Assembly: GCF_003058085.1 (NCBI RefSeq)
Contig: NZ_QBUD01000001.1
Location: forward strand, 1 to 64,000
Origin: Yoonia sediminilitoris
GTDB lineage: Bacteria; Pseudomonadota; Alphaproteobacteria; Rhodobacterales; Rhodobacteraceae
Length of the DNA: 64,000 nucleotides
Direction: 5' to 3'
Shown: positions 41,094 through 50,378 of the stretch, in pieces
How positions within the stretch are numbered: the first letter of the stretch is position 1
Layout: every line of letters begins with the position of its first letter
The notes under the pieces: model-generated
Told to the model about the DNA's origin: nothing
The model's database searches: none
Seen by the model: the letters and a program-made list of their open reading frames with translations, nothing else
Translations under genes and position numbers: made by a program

Positions 41094-42218
41094 ATGACAC
41101 AACTTGGCGTTGGCATCATTGGATGCGGCAATATTTCAACCGCCTACTGCCGTCTTGCGCCCATGTTCAAATCGCTTTCGGTCAAGGCTGTGGCTGATAT
41201 CAACATGGACGCAGCACGGGCAAAGGCCGCAGAGTTCGACCTGCGCGCCGAAACTGTCGCTGACCTGCTCAAGGCGCCGGATATTGATGTGGTTGTCAAC
41301 CTGACGATCCCCGCGGTGCATTTTGACGTGACCCGCCAGATTCTTGAAGCGGGCAAACATGCCTATTCCGAAAAGCCACTGGTGTTGACCTTGGAAGAGG
41401 CGGAAAAGCTGCGTGAACTTGCCGCTGCCAAGAACCTGCGGGTCGGGTCGGCCCCTGATACGTTTCTTGGGGGCGCGCATCAGCAGGCGCGTGCTGCGAT
41501 TGACGCCGGCGATGTGGGCCGCATCATCGGGGGCACATGCCATGTGATGGGGCACGGCATGGAAAGCTGGCACCCGAATCCGGATTTCTTTTTTCAGCCG
41601 GGCGCGGGCCCCGTGTTGGATATCGGCCCATATTACGTGGTGAACCTGCTGCAACTGATCGGGCCTGTGAAATCGGTGGCGTCGCTGGCGACAACCACCT
41701 TTGCAGAGCGGACCATCGGCAGCGGGCCCCGCACCGGTGAACAGATCCCGGTTTCAACACCCACGAACATTCACGCACTGCTTGAATTCGCAAATGGTGC
41801 CACTGTGACCCTTGGGGCCAGCTGGGATGTCTGGGCCAACCGACACAGCCCGATGGAGCTTTACGGCGAAGATGCATCGCTGTTTGTGCCGGACCCGAAT
41901 TTCTTTGGTGGGACAGTCGAAATCGGCGGGCCGGATAAGGAAATCAGGGCGCTTCCCACTTGGGATCATCCATTCGGTGTGCCTAATCAGGATGACGGCA
42001 CGCGGGCGAACTATCGCTGTGCAGGACTTGCCGATATGGCGACGGCGATTGCCGAAGGGCGCGCGCATCGCTGTAGCGTCGATCTGGCCGTGCATGCCGT
42101 TGATGTCATGACAAGCATCCTGAGGGCTGGCGAAGAACGCAGGTTCATCGATCTGACAACCACTTGCGCACGTCCCGCAGCATTGTCGCCGCAAGAGGCG
42201 CGCGCCCTGCTGGCCTGA
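41094..42218 (+). CDS. Gfo/Idh/MocA-family oxidoreductase
   Basis: A 374-aa NAD(P)-dependent sugar oxidoreductase. GVGIIGCGNISTAYCRLAP is the Rossmann start, HAYSEKPLVLTLEEAEKL carries the EKP catalytic lysine, and DIGPYYVVNLLQLIGPV is the C-terminal domain block with the proton relay. The last gene of the LacI-controlled operon. With the TIM-barrel protein it probably oxidises and rearranges the released sugar; the substrate is unknown. Confidence 0.92.
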   Translation: MTQLGVGIIGCGNISTAYCRLAPMFKSLSVKAVADINMDAARAKAAEFDLRAETVADLLKAPDIDVVVNLTIPAVHFDVTRQILEAGKHAYSEKPLVLTLEEAEKLRELAAAKNLRVGSAPDTFLGGAHQQARAAIDAGDVGRIIGGTCHVMGHGMESWHPNPDFFFQPGAGPVLDIGPYYVVNLLQLIGPVKSVASLATTTFAERTIGSGPRTGEQIPVSTPTNIHALLEFANGATVTLGASWDVWANRHSPMELYGEDASLFVPDPNFFGGTVEIGGPDKEIRALPTWDHPFGVPNQDDGTRANYRCAGLADMATAIAEGRAHRCSVDLAVHAVDVMTSILRAGEERRFIDLTTTCARPAALSPQEARALLA

Positions 42219-42222
42219 CCGG

Positions 42223-42636
42223 CTAGCCGACCATGACAGGTGGCGCGTCCGATGGTTTCATCGGGCCGCCAAACCGGCGCCGCATCCTTGCGTGGCTATA
42301 GCCAAGATCGCTCAGGCTGCACAGCCTGCGCCCGGCCAGATCCTCAAGACAAAGGCCGCCGCCGGATTTCGCGAAATAGTACCCGCGGCGATGCAATCTG
42401 TTTTGCAGGTCTGCCCAACTGGTGGCCGATCGCAGATCATGCTCCAATTCGGCGCGTAACGGCGCAAGCTGCTTTTCAACCCTTGCTGCGCGCGCTGTCT
42501 TACTGCGCTGAAAATCGCGCGACAGGGCAGCGCACACCAAAACACCTATCGCCTGATCGTCGCGCCCTCCAAGATGTTCAAGGGCGTCGGCAAGTTCGGG
42601 CGGGAGGTTGAGTAAAATTTGTTTCATACGCACCAT
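42223..42636 (-). CDS. Putative DNA-binding protein of unknown function (RHH-like N-terminus)
   Basis: About 137 aa (start ATG at 42636 or 42627). It begins KQILLNLPPELADALEHLGG, reminiscent of a ribbon-helix-helix strand-helix start. The C-terminal part, WADLQNRLHRRGYYFAKSGGG through CSLSDLGYSHARMRRRFG, resembles the small domain found at the end of some plasmid relaxases. The gene lies 3' to rlmN on the same strand, 26 bases away, and is not near mobilisation genes. Function not assigned. Confidence 0.6.
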   Translation of the reverse strand: MVRMKQILLNLPPELADALEHLGGRDDQAIGVLVCAALSRDFQRSKTARAARVEKQLAPLRAELEHDLRSATSWADLQNRLHRRGYYFAKSGGGLCLEDLAGRRLCSLSDLGYSHARMRRRFGGPMKPSDAPPVMVG

Positions 42637-42662
42637 ATCGCTCGGACATGGTGAAGATACGG

Positions 42663-43838
42663 TTAAAGCCCGGTTTCCTGCGCGATCTGGGCACGCGACT
42701 TCCGGGCGCGCTCTGTCGCGGATTTCAATTGACCGCAAGCGGCCATGATATCCTCGCCGCGTGGCTTGCGCACTGGCGATGCATATCCCGCATTGTGAAC
42801 AATATCGGCAAAGGCGCGGATGCGGTTGTTGGATGACCGACGATAAGGCGCGCCGGGCCATTCGTTGAAAGGGATCAGGTTGATCTTGGCAGGGATACCC
42901 TCAATCAGCTTAACCAGACGGTGGGCGTCTTCATCACTGTCGTTCACCCCGTCCAGCATCACATATTCAAAGGTGATCCGCTCGGAATTCGACACTTTGG
43001 GATAGACCCGCAGGGCATCCAGCAGTTCAGCGATATTCCAGCGTTTGTTAATCGGAACCAACCCATCGCGCACCGCGTCTGTTGTGGCGTGAAAGGACAC
43101 GGCCAGCTGACAGCCGATTTCCTGAGCGGTACGGGCAATTTCGGGCACGACGCCCGAGGTCGAAAGGGTAATCCGGCGACGGGACAGCTGAATCCCGTCT
43201 GGGTCCATCGCAATTTTCATCGCGTCGCGCACGTTCTCAAAATTATAAAGCGGCTCGCCCATCCCCATCAGGACTATATTGGACAACAAGCGCGGGCTAT
43301 CGGACCGGGTTCCCTGCTCCGGCCATTCGCCCAGATCATCACGGGCCAACATCACCTGACCGATGATTTCCGCGGGCGTCAGATTGCGGACAAGCTTTTG
43401 GGTGCCGGTATGGCAGAAAGAGCAGGTCAGAGTACAACCAACCTGACTGGAAATGCACAAGGTTCCGCGATCGGTTTCGGGGATATAGACAACTTCGACC
43501 TCGTGACCGCCAGCGATGCGGCACAGATACTTGCGGGTGCCGTCGTCCGACACCTGCCGGGTCACAACTTTGGGGACTGCGATCACAAACTTTTCGGCCA
43601 GCATTGCGCGGTAATCCTTGGCCAGATTGGTCATCGCCGCAAAATCGCGGACGCCCCAATGGTAGATCCACTGCCAGATCTGACCGACGCGCATCTTGGC
43701 CTGTTTTTCTGGGGTGCCTGCCGCGATCAGGGCATCGCGCATCTGCGTACGCGTGAGCCCGATCAGGTTTTGGGGGCCGTCAGGCTGCTTGCGCGGAATC
43801 GTCAGCACATCTTGGGTGATCGGGGCCTTGGGGTCCAT
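42663..43838 (-). CDS. rlmN: 23S rRNA (adenine2503-C2)-methyltransferase RlmN
   Basis: A 391-aa radical SAM enzyme that methylates A2503 of 23S rRNA and A37 of some tRNAs. The 4Fe-4S motif CTLTCSFC has C135, C139 and C142. [12 protein letters not shown] and [14 protein letters not shown] are RlmN blocks, and the C-terminal ACGQL carries the methylated cysteine of the dual-radical mechanism. Length is typical of alphaproteobacteria. Confidence 0.97.
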   Translation of the reverse strand: MDPKAPITQDVLTIPRKQPDGPQNLIGLTRTQMRDALIAAGTPEKQAKMRVGQIWQWIYHWGVRDFAAMTNLAKDYRAMLAEKFVIAVPKVVTRQVSDDGTRKYLCRIAGGHEVEVVYIPETDRGTLCISSQVGCTLTCSFCHTGTQKLVRNLTPAEIIGQVMLARDDLGEWPEQGTRSDSPRLLSNIVLMGMGEPLYNFENVRDAMKIAMDPDGIQLSRRRITLSTSGVVPEIARTAQEIGCQLAVSFHATTDAVRDGLVPINKRWNIAELLDALRVYPKVSNSERITFEYVMLDGVNDSDEDAHRLVKLIEGIPAKINLIPFNEWPGAPYRRSSNNRIRAFADIVHNAGYASPVRKPRGEDIMAACGQLKSATERARKSRAQIAQETGL

Positions 43839-43954
43839 GGAGCGTCTCGCTGGTCAGGGGTCAAGCCGTTCATATAAGAAAAAAGGGCCGCCTTCACAAG
43901 GAAAGCGTGCCCAACTTCTTATGGCCAAAAATATCCCCGCCGGAGGCGCACCTC

Positions 43955-44485
43955 TCAACCGGTGCAGCGGGTTTCCGCTTCTTCGACCGCTGCGGTAAAG
44001 CCCAGCAGGCTAAAAGTGTCCTGCGTCACAGTGCCCCGGCCCGACCGCCCGGTGGCAATCGCCGTGGCGCCGCGCTTCATGGCCGCCACGAATTTGGCGT
44101 CATCTTCGGGAGTCGCAGGCCATGCAAACTCGCCTTCGGTGAACATCTGGAACGTCGTATCGTCAATTTTCAAATCGACGGTCGAGCCATCAGCAAAAGG
44201 GTAGCCGCCAGCAAACATCACCTGCCCGTTTACGCCTTTGCCGGGGCGATAGAATACGATCAGCCGGATATCGCCACGGCGGACCGTGACGACATTGCCA
44301 TCACGCGTATTGACCGTTTCCTTCGGGGCGGACACAGCCCAACATTCATTCGGGTTGCTCTCGACGAAAACGCTCCAGTCGGTGTTGGCAGCCACCCGAC
44401 TGCTACTTTCCTCTTGGGCCACTGCTGACCCGACCCAAAAAACCGTGGCGGATACGCCTATCATGCGCGAAATCATAGAAATCAT
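43955..44485 (-). CDS. Invasion-associated locus B (IalB) family protein
   Basis: A 176-aa periplasmic protein: signal peptide MISMISRMIGVSATVFWVGSAVAQ, then the IalB domain with TDWSVFVESNPNECWAVS, RLIVFYRPGKGVNGQVMFAGGYPFADG and a C-terminal EEAETRC. Two cysteines (NECW and ETRC) may form a disulfide. The ATG at 44485 has GGAGG and begins the signal peptide; a longer frame upstream is unlikely. In Bartonella IalB aids invasion, but the family is widespread in free-living alphaproteobacteria with unknown role. Confidence 0.88.
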   Translation of the reverse strand: MISMISRMIGVSATVFWVGSAVAQEESSSRVAANTDWSVFVESNPNECWAVSAPKETVNTRDGNVVTVRRGDIRLIVFYRPGKGVNGQVMFAGGYPFADGSTVDLKIDDTTFQMFTEGEFAWPATPEDDAKFVAAMKRGATAIATGRSGRGTVTQDTFSLLGFTAAVEEAETRCTG

Positions 44486-44680
44486 CTTACAGCCTCCAAG
44501 CTGTCCTTGCCTCTGCCGTCCCATTGATACCTTGATGCATCTTTGCGCAGCTTTTCTACTGGCAGGACCTGACTTAACTCGATAGCCCATAGCCTAACAA
44601 GAAATCGACCCGCTGGGAAAGCCCCAAACACGACGGGCCGGTCAATCTGAAACGAAATCAAAGTGGAAAGTGAAGACAGC

Positions 44681-45664
44681 ATGGGTAAACCGGTTGACAT
44701 GGTAGAGGTCTGGCGTGGCGATTTGCTTGAGTCTGTGCATCAGGGGCACGCCGTGGTCTGCGATGATTTGGGGCAAATCGTGCAGTGCTGGGGTGATCCG
44801 GACAAGCTGATCTTTCCCCGCTCATCGTGCAAGATGGTGCAGGCCCTGCCGCTGGTGGAAAGCGGCATTGCGCTCAGCGATGAACAGTTGGCGCTGGCTT
44901 GCGCTTCGCATAGTGGTGCCGCGATCCATATCGACCGCGTCGGCGCGTGGTTGCGTGACCTTGGTTTGACAGATGATGATTTTCGCTGCGGTCCGCAGAT
45001 GCCCCGCGATCCGGCGATCAAGACGGCCTTGATCAAATCCGATCAAACGCCCTGCCAAATTCACAATAACTGTTCCGGCAAACATGCGGGTTTTTTGCAT
45101 CTGACCCAGCATATCGGCGCCGGGCCGGATTATGAACTGATCGACCATCCGATTCAGCAATTGTGCAAATCCGCGTTCGAGGAAACCGTGCAGGAAACCA
45201 GCCCGCTCTACGGGATCGATGGCTGTTCGGCCCCCAACCATGCCTGCACCCTGCATGGGCTGGCCCGGTCGATGGCGTTCTTCGCGAGTGCACATGACCG
45301 CTCTGACGCGCGCAGCACTGCGGCATCGCGGCTTGTGCAGGCGATGGCGGCACACCCTGCGCTGGTCGCGGGCGAAGGACGCGCCTGCACCGAACTGATG
45401 CGCGCCATGCAAGGCAAGGTCACAATCAAGACAGGGGCCGAGGGCGTGTTTACCGCCATAATCCCCGAAAAACGATTGGGTGTCGCGGTCAAGGCGGCCG
45501 ACGGATCAACCCGTGCGGCGGAATGTGTGATTGCGGCGATTCTAGTCAAGTTGGGGGTGCTGGATGCGTTGCATCCGGCAGCTATTGCACGGATGAACCC
45601 GCCGATTGCCAATCGGCGTGGCACAGTCACGGGCCACATTAGGCCAGCGGCAGCGTTGCGATGA
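44681..45664 (+). CDS. L-asparaginase II-family protein
   Basis: A 327-aa protein of the asparaginase II family (Rhizobium etli type), which hydrolyses asparagine without homology to the E. coli enzymes. Family blocks are VEVWRGDLLESVHQGHAVV, FPRSSCKMVQALPLVES, LALACASHSGAAIH, NNCSGKHAGFL and GIDGCSAPNHACTLHGLA; the SK, GKH and Cys positions match the serine/lysine and zinc site of the family. The ATG at 44681 follows GAAGA; a GTG at 44663 is possible. Confidence 0.88.
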   Translation: MGKPVDMVEVWRGDLLESVHQGHAVVCDDLGQIVQCWGDPDKLIFPRSSCKMVQALPLVESGIALSDEQLALACASHSGAAIHIDRVGAWLRDLGLTDDDFRCGPQMPRDPAIKTALIKSDQTPCQIHNNCSGKHAGFLHLTQHIGAGPDYELIDHPIQQLCKSAFEETVQETSPLYGIDGCSAPNHACTLHGLARSMAFFASAHDRSDARSTAASRLVQAMAAHPALVAGEGRACTELMRAMQGKVTIKTGAEGVFTAIIPEKRLGVAVKAADGSTRAAECVIAAILVKLGVLDALHPAAIARMNPPIANRRGTVTGHIRPAAALR

Positions 45665-45754
45665 CCCGGTTGCGCCGCGCTTGGTTGAACATTCACCCCC
45701 GTACGGGCACATAGACCGGCATCGAGCACACGCCGCAACAAGGAACGCCCCCTC

Positions 45755-46543
45755 ATGACCTTTACCCTTGCCACTTGGAACATCAACTCTGTCAGGCTGC
45801 GCGAAGATATCGTGGCCCGCCTGCTGCGTGAAGAGGCGCCTGATGTCTTGTGTTTGCAAGAATGCAAAAGCGTGGTGGACAAAATCCCGACAGAGCAGTT
45901 TGCGCAACTGGGTTACTCCCACAAGGTTGCGCGGGGGCAGAAGTCCTATAACGGGGTCGCAATCTTTTCCAAGATTCCGATGGTTGAGGCAGGGGCCGAG
46001 GATTTCGCAAGCCTTGGCCATGCCCGCCATATAGCCGCACGGCTGGACAACGGGGTGACGATCCATAACCATTATGTCCCCGCAGGCGGCGATGTGGCTG
46101 ATCGCACCGTCAACGAAAAGTTTGGTCAGAAACTCGACTACCTGACCGAAATGCGCGACACCTTTTCGAGGGACAAGCCGCAGAAATCCATCCTTGTGGG
46201 AGATCTGAACATCGCACCGCGCGAAGACGACGTTTGGGATCACAAGAAACTGCTGAAAGTCGTGAGCCATACCCCGATTGAAGTGGACCATTTCAATGAG
46301 GTGATGGAGGCTGGCGCGTGGACCGATGTGACCCGCAAGGATATCCCCGACGGGCGGCTTTACAGTTGGTGGTCCTACCGTGCCAAGGATTGGGACGCCG
46401 CCGATAAGGGCCGCCGCCTGGATCACATCTGGGCCACTCCCGACATCAAGAATGCAGCCCATTCAAGTCGCGTTCTGCGGGATGTGCGCGGATGGGACAA
46501 GCCAAGCGATCATGCCCCCGTATTTGCCACGTTTGATCTTTAG
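45755..46543 (+). CDS. xthA: Exodeoxyribonuclease III
   Basis: A 262-aa apurinic/apyrimidinic endonuclease and 3'-exonuclease of base-excision repair. ATWNINSVRLR, CLQECKSV, VGDLNIAPREDDVW, YSWWSYRA, GRRLDHIWA and SDHAPVFATF hold the metal-binding Glu, the DLN motif and the catalytic DH pair. Single gene. Confidence 0.96.
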   Translation: MTFTLATWNINSVRLREDIVARLLREEAPDVLCLQECKSVVDKIPTEQFAQLGYSHKVARGQKSYNGVAIFSKIPMVEAGAEDFASLGHARHIAARLDNGVTIHNHYVPAGGDVADRTVNEKFGQKLDYLTEMRDTFSRDKPQKSILVGDLNIAPREDDVWDHKKLLKVVSHTPIEVDHFNEVMEAGAWTDVTRKDIPDGRLYSWWSYRAKDWDAADKGRRLDHIWATPDIKNAAHSSRVLRDVRGWDKPSDHAPVFATFDL

Positions 46544-46600
46544 GGCCCCCGTGCCTGACGCCATAAAAAAGGCCCGATAAATTAAAGGAAGGATACGCCT

Positions 46601-47626
46601 ATGACCCTGCCCACGACGATGAAAGCCATGGTGCAGTTGCACAGCGGTTACGCCGACAGCCACACCGGGCCAAACCTGTCAGACCTTTCCCCTTATCTGG
46701 CACTGCGCGACATTGCTTTGCCCGTCCCCGCCGCGGGACAGGCATTGATCAAGGTGCATCTGGCAGCCGTGAACCCGTCGGACATCCATTTCATCAAGGG
46801 TGAATATGGTCAGCCGCGCGTGCACGGGATGCCCGCCGGATTTGAAGCCGTGGGCGAGGTCGTGGCAGGTGAAACCCCGCTTTTGGGGCAGCGGGTCAGC
46901 TTTTATGCAACCGGGTCCGGCACATGGGCGGAATATGCGATGACCGATCTGCAAGGGCTTGTTCCCTGCCGTCCTGATCTGGCCGAAACCGATGCGGCTG
47001 GTCAGGTGGTCAATCCGCTGACCGCGATTGCCATGTTCGATATTGTCAAAGCTGCGGGGGCGGACTCTTTTGTTTTGAACGCGGCAGGCTCGCAATTATG
47101 CAAGTTGCTGATCGCGTTGGGGCGCGATCATGGGATCAAGCCGATTGCCGTTGTGCGCCGCGCCGCACAGGCCGACATGTTGCGCGCACTTGGCGCAGCA
47201 GAAGTGATTGTCAGCAGCGATGATGATGCGCTGACCCAAGCGCAGGCGGCCTTTGACAGGTACAAGCCGCGTATCCTGCTGGATGCGGTTGGCGATCAGT
47301 TCACGGCGGATTTGTTCTTTGCCATGCCAAACCATGCGCGCTGGGTCAACTACGGGAAATTGTCGACTCAGGCCCCAAAGCTGACCAACCTTGGGCAAAT
47401 GATCTTTCGCAACAAGCAGATCGAAGGGTTCTGGCTGACCCGTTGGCTCAAGCAAACCGACCGCGACCGTGTGACACAGGCCTTCATGGAGATTCAGGAG
47501 CGTTTCGTCACAGGCAAGTGGACGACGGATGTGGCAGGGGTCGTGCCTTTGTCGCAGGCGATGGCGGAACTGCCGGGGGTCTTGGCCAAACCTGACGGAA
47601 AAGCTTTCATAGATCCGCGCAGCTAG
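46601..47626 (+). CDS. Zinc-independent MDR-family quinone/enoyl reductase-like oxidoreductase
   Basis: A 341-aa medium-chain dehydrogenase/reductase. The N-terminal catalytic domain has VNPSDIHFIKGEYG and GFEAVGEVVAG. The nucleotide-binding domain (FVLNAAGSQLCKLLIALGRDHGI) has no structural-zinc cysteine loop. The order resembles quinone oxidoreductases and mitochondrial-type trans-2-enoyl-CoA reductases. GGAAGG precedes the ATG. Substrate unknown. Confidence 0.85.
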   Translation: MTLPTTMKAMVQLHSGYADSHTGPNLSDLSPYLALRDIALPVPAAGQALIKVHLAAVNPSDIHFIKGEYGQPRVHGMPAGFEAVGEVVAGETPLLGQRVSFYATGSGTWAEYAMTDLQGLVPCRPDLAETDAAGQVVNPLTAIAMFDIVKAAGADSFVLNAAGSQLCKLLIALGRDHGIKPIAVVRRAAQADMLRALGAAEVIVSSDDDALTQAQAAFDRYKPRILLDAVGDQFTADLFFAMPNHARWVNYGKLSTQAPKLTNLGQMIFRNKQIEGFWLTRWLKQTDRDRVTQAFMEIQERFVTGKWTTDVAGVVPLSQAMAELPGVLAKPDGKAFIDPRS

Positions 47627-47832
47627 GGCGGGCTTCGCAACAGGTCTACCGATGTGCCTTATTCCTTTGCATTTTATTCAAAGCCTAAAAAATTGTCATT
47701 GTTTTGAGGTAACGATTCAATCGAGGATGCCTCCAAGCGCCTGCTGCGGCTTGCACAAACGGCTGAATTGCGCCAAGGCAGCCTGCGCAGGGTGTCAGAT
47801 TTGTTGAAAATCGCCAACTGCGTTGCTATTTT
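47627..47832. other. Intergenic stretch before rsfS without recognised features
   Basis: About 206 bases, more A+T-rich than its surroundings at 47660-47710. I could not support a gene, terminator or known RNA in it. The rsfS promoter presumably lies here. Confidence 0.5.
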
Positions 47833-47937
47833 ATGAACAAGCCTTGCGTCGGGGCCATGACGGCGCGCTATAAGGAGGACAATGCACTGTCTCTTATCAC
47901 CTCGGCCGACGATCCGGCCAACGCAGGGGCGCACGCA

Positions 47938-48294
47938 GTGAACGCGCCCAAAACCGCAGACAGCGAAAGCCTTTTGGCGGCTGTACTGAAGTCACTAGAT
48001 GATGACAAAGGCGAGGATATCGTGCAGATCAATCTGCGCGGGAAATCCGAAATGGGCGACTATATGGTGATCGCTTCCGGCCGCTCGACACGTCAGGTGA
48101 CGGCCATGTCGGAAAAGCTGGCTGACCGTCTGAAGCAGGAATTTGGTATTCTGTCGAAGATCGAAGGCAAAGACACCGGCGATTGGGTGCTGATTGATAC
48201 GGGCGATATCATTGTCCATATTTTCCGTCCCGAAGTGCGCGAGTTCTACCAGCTTGAAAAGATGTGGCAGCCAGGTACGGCGACAACAGTCTGA
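47938..48294 (+). CDS. rsfS: Ribosomal silencing factor RsfS
   Basis: RsfS binds ribosomal protein uL14 and blocks subunit joining in stationary phase. Blocks seen are KGEDIVQINLRGKSEMGDYMVIASGRSTRQV, LKIE-type DTGDWVLIDTGDIIVHIF and REFYQLEKMW. From the GTG at 47938 it is 118 aa, close to family size. The same frame is open from 47833 (ATG) and 47857 (ATG), and a strong AAGGAGG at 47872-47878 stands before a CTG in frame and before a 19-codon ORF (ATG 47882) whose TGA overlaps the GTG. The true start is therefore uncertain; coupling through the short ORF is one option. Confidence 0.88.
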   Translation: MNAPKTADSESLLAAVLKSLDDDKGEDIVQINLRGKSEMGDYMVIASGRSTRQVTAMSEKLADRLKQEFGILSKIEGKDTGDWVLIDTGDIIVHIFRPEVREFYQLEKMWQPGTATTV

Positions 48295-48764
48295 TGCGGG
48301 TCCAGATTTGCGCGGTCGGGCGACTGCGCAAGGGCCCCGAGCGTGACCTCTATGATGATTACCTGACCCGCTTTGACCGGACCGGGCGGGCATTGGCGCT
48401 GGGCCCGGCGCAACTGATCGAGGTCGAAGACAAAAAGGGCGGGGGCATGGCGGCAGAGGCCGCATTGTTGGAACGCGCGGTCCCCGATGGTGCCCTGATC
48501 TGCACGCTGGACGAACGTGGCAAGCTCATGGCGTCGCCGGACTTTGCGCAGACATTGGGGCGCTGGCGTGATCAGGGTCGGCAGGATGTATCATTTATCA
48601 TTGGCGGCGCTGATGGCATTGATCCGGCCTTGCGTGCCCGCGCAGATGCATCGTTGAGTTTTGGCAAAATGGTCTGGCCGCACATGCTGGTCCGGGTGAT
48701 GCTGGCCGAACAGCTTTACCGCGCCGCCTCTATTCTGGCAGGTGGACCTTATCATCGCAGCTGA
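48294..48764 (+). CDS. rlmH: 23S rRNA (pseudouridine1915-N3)-methyltransferase RlmH
   Basis: A 156-aa SPOUT methyltransferase. It begins MRVQICAVGRLRKGPERDLYDDY and holds the knot region CTLDERGKLMASPDFAQTL and FIIGGADGIDP, ending FGKMVWPHMLVRVMLAEQLYRA. The ATG shares one base with the rsfS stop (TGATG). The pair rsfS-rlmH is conserved in many bacteria. Confidence 0.96.
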   Translation: MRVQICAVGRLRKGPERDLYDDYLTRFDRTGRALALGPAQLIEVEDKKGGGMAAEAALLERAVPDGALICTLDERGKLMASPDFAQTLGRWRDQGRQDVSFIIGGADGIDPALRARADASLSFGKMVWPHMLVRVMLAEQLYRAASILAGGPYHRS

Positions 48765-48866
48765 TACGGGCAGTCCGCAGGGTTGTCGCGAGAACAGTAA
48801 ACGATATGTTCATCTTTTGCTGCAGGTGCGCTAAGCCTTGCACAATTCACAACGAAGGAGTTTGCG

Positions 48867-50378
48867 ATGTCTGCCCGGAAACCTGTTGTCTTGTGCATTC
48901 TTGATGGCTGGGGGTTGCGCGATGCCGTGGAAGGCAACGCTCCCAGGCAGGCTGAGACACCCAATTTTGACAAGATCATGCAGGGACCACATGCGCAGCT
49001 TGTGACCCACGGGCGTGATGCTGGCCTGCCCGCAGGCCAGATGGGCAATTCCGAAGTAGGCCATACCAATATCGGGGCCGGTCGCATTGTTGCGATGGAC
49101 CTTGGTCAGATTGAACTGGCGATCGAAGATGGGTCATTTGCCAAGGCGGACCCACTGCAGGCCTTCATCGCAAAAATGCAGGCAAGCGGCGGGCGGGCGC
49201 ATTTGATGGGCGTTGTGTCCGATGGCGGTGTACACGGTCATGTCGACCATATGATTGCGGCGGCCAACATCATTGCCGATGCAGGGGTGCCCGTGGTCAT
49301 TCATGCCATCACCGACGGGCGTGACGTGGCACCCTCATCGGCTGCGTCCTTTATGAAAACGCTCGAGGCGGGCCTGCCGGAGAATGCGCGCATTTGCACC
49401 GTCATTGGCCGCTATTACGCGATGGACCGTGACAATCGCTGGGACCGCGTGCAAGCCGCCTATGAGGCGATGGTCAATGCCGAGGGGCACAAAGCCGCGA
49501 CCCCGGCAGAGGCGATCAAGGCGGCTTATGCAGACGGCAAAACAGATGAATTCATCCCCGCAACCGTCATCGGTGATTATGCCGGTGTTGCCAAGGGCGA
49601 CGGGTTTTTCTGCCTGAACTTCCGCTCTGACCGGGCGCGCGAAATCCTGTCTGCGATTGCTGATCCTGCATTTGACGGTTTTGCGCGTGAACTACCTGAT
49701 ATGACTGCCCTGTTGGGCATGGTCAGCTATTCCGACCGGCATGATGAATTATTCGAAACAGTCTTTCCCAAACGCGACATCCAGAACACGCTGGGTGCCT
49801 GGGTGGCAAAACACGGGTTGCGCCAGTTCCGGCTGGCCGAGACCGAGAAATACCCCCATGTGACCTTTTTCCTGAATGGCGGGATCGAGACACCTGAAAA
49901 TGGCGAAGACCGCTACATGGCCCCGTCGCCCAAGGTTGCAACCTATGACTTGCAGCCGGAAATGTCGGCGGGCGAAGTGACGGAGCATTTCGTCAAGGCG
50001 ATTGAAGCCGGCTATGACCTGATCGTCACCAACTATGCCAACCCTGATATGGTGGGCCATACCGGTGATCTGGATGCGGCCATCAAAGCCTGCGAAGCCG
50101 TCGATCAGGGGTTGGGCAAGGTGCTGACTGCGCTTGATGCCGCTGGCGGAGCGATGATTGTGACCGCCGATCACGGCAACTGCGAAATGATGATCGACCC
50201 CGAAACAGGAGGCCCGCATACCGCCCACACGACAAACCCGGTGCCCGTGGCGCTGGTTGGTGGCCCGCAGGGGGCGCAGTTGCGTGACGGGCGGCTTGCC
50301 GATCTTGCACCGACTGTTATTGACCTGATGGGGCTGGAATTGCCTGCCGAAATGACCGGGCGCAGTCTGATCAAATGA
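48867..50378 (+). CDS. gpmI: 2,3-bisphosphoglycerate-independent phosphoglycerate mutase
   Basis: A 503-aa cofactor-independent mutase of glycolysis (3-phosphoglycerate to 2-phosphoglycerate) with two manganese ions. VVLCILDGWGLRD opens the phosphatase domain, GNSEVGHTNIGAGRIV carries the active-site serine, DGRDVAPSSAASF lies in the transferase domain, and VTNYANPDMVGHTGDLDAAI and TADHGNCEMM close the metal site. Length matches the family (about 505). Confidence 0.97.
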   Translation: MSARKPVVLCILDGWGLRDAVEGNAPRQAETPNFDKIMQGPHAQLVTHGRDAGLPAGQMGNSEVGHTNIGAGRIVAMDLGQIELAIEDGSFAKADPLQAFIAKMQASGGRAHLMGVVSDGGVHGHVDHMIAAANIIADAGVPVVIHAITDGRDVAPSSAASFMKTLEAGLPENARICTVIGRYYAMDRDNRWDRVQAAYEAMVNAEGHKAATPAEAIKAAYADGKTDEFIPATVIGDYAGVAKGDGFFCLNFRSDRAREILSAIADPAFDGFARELPDMTALLGMVSYSDRHDELFETVFPKRDIQNTLGAWVAKHGLRQFRLAETEKYPHVTFFLNGGIETPENGEDRYMAPSPKVATYDLQPEMSAGEVTEHFVKAIEAGYDLIVTNYANPDMVGHTGDLDAAIKACEAVDQGLGKVLTALDAAGGAMIVTADHGNCEMMIDPETGGPHTAHTTNPVPVALVGGPQGAQLRDGRLADLAPTVIDLMGLELPAEMTGRSLIK

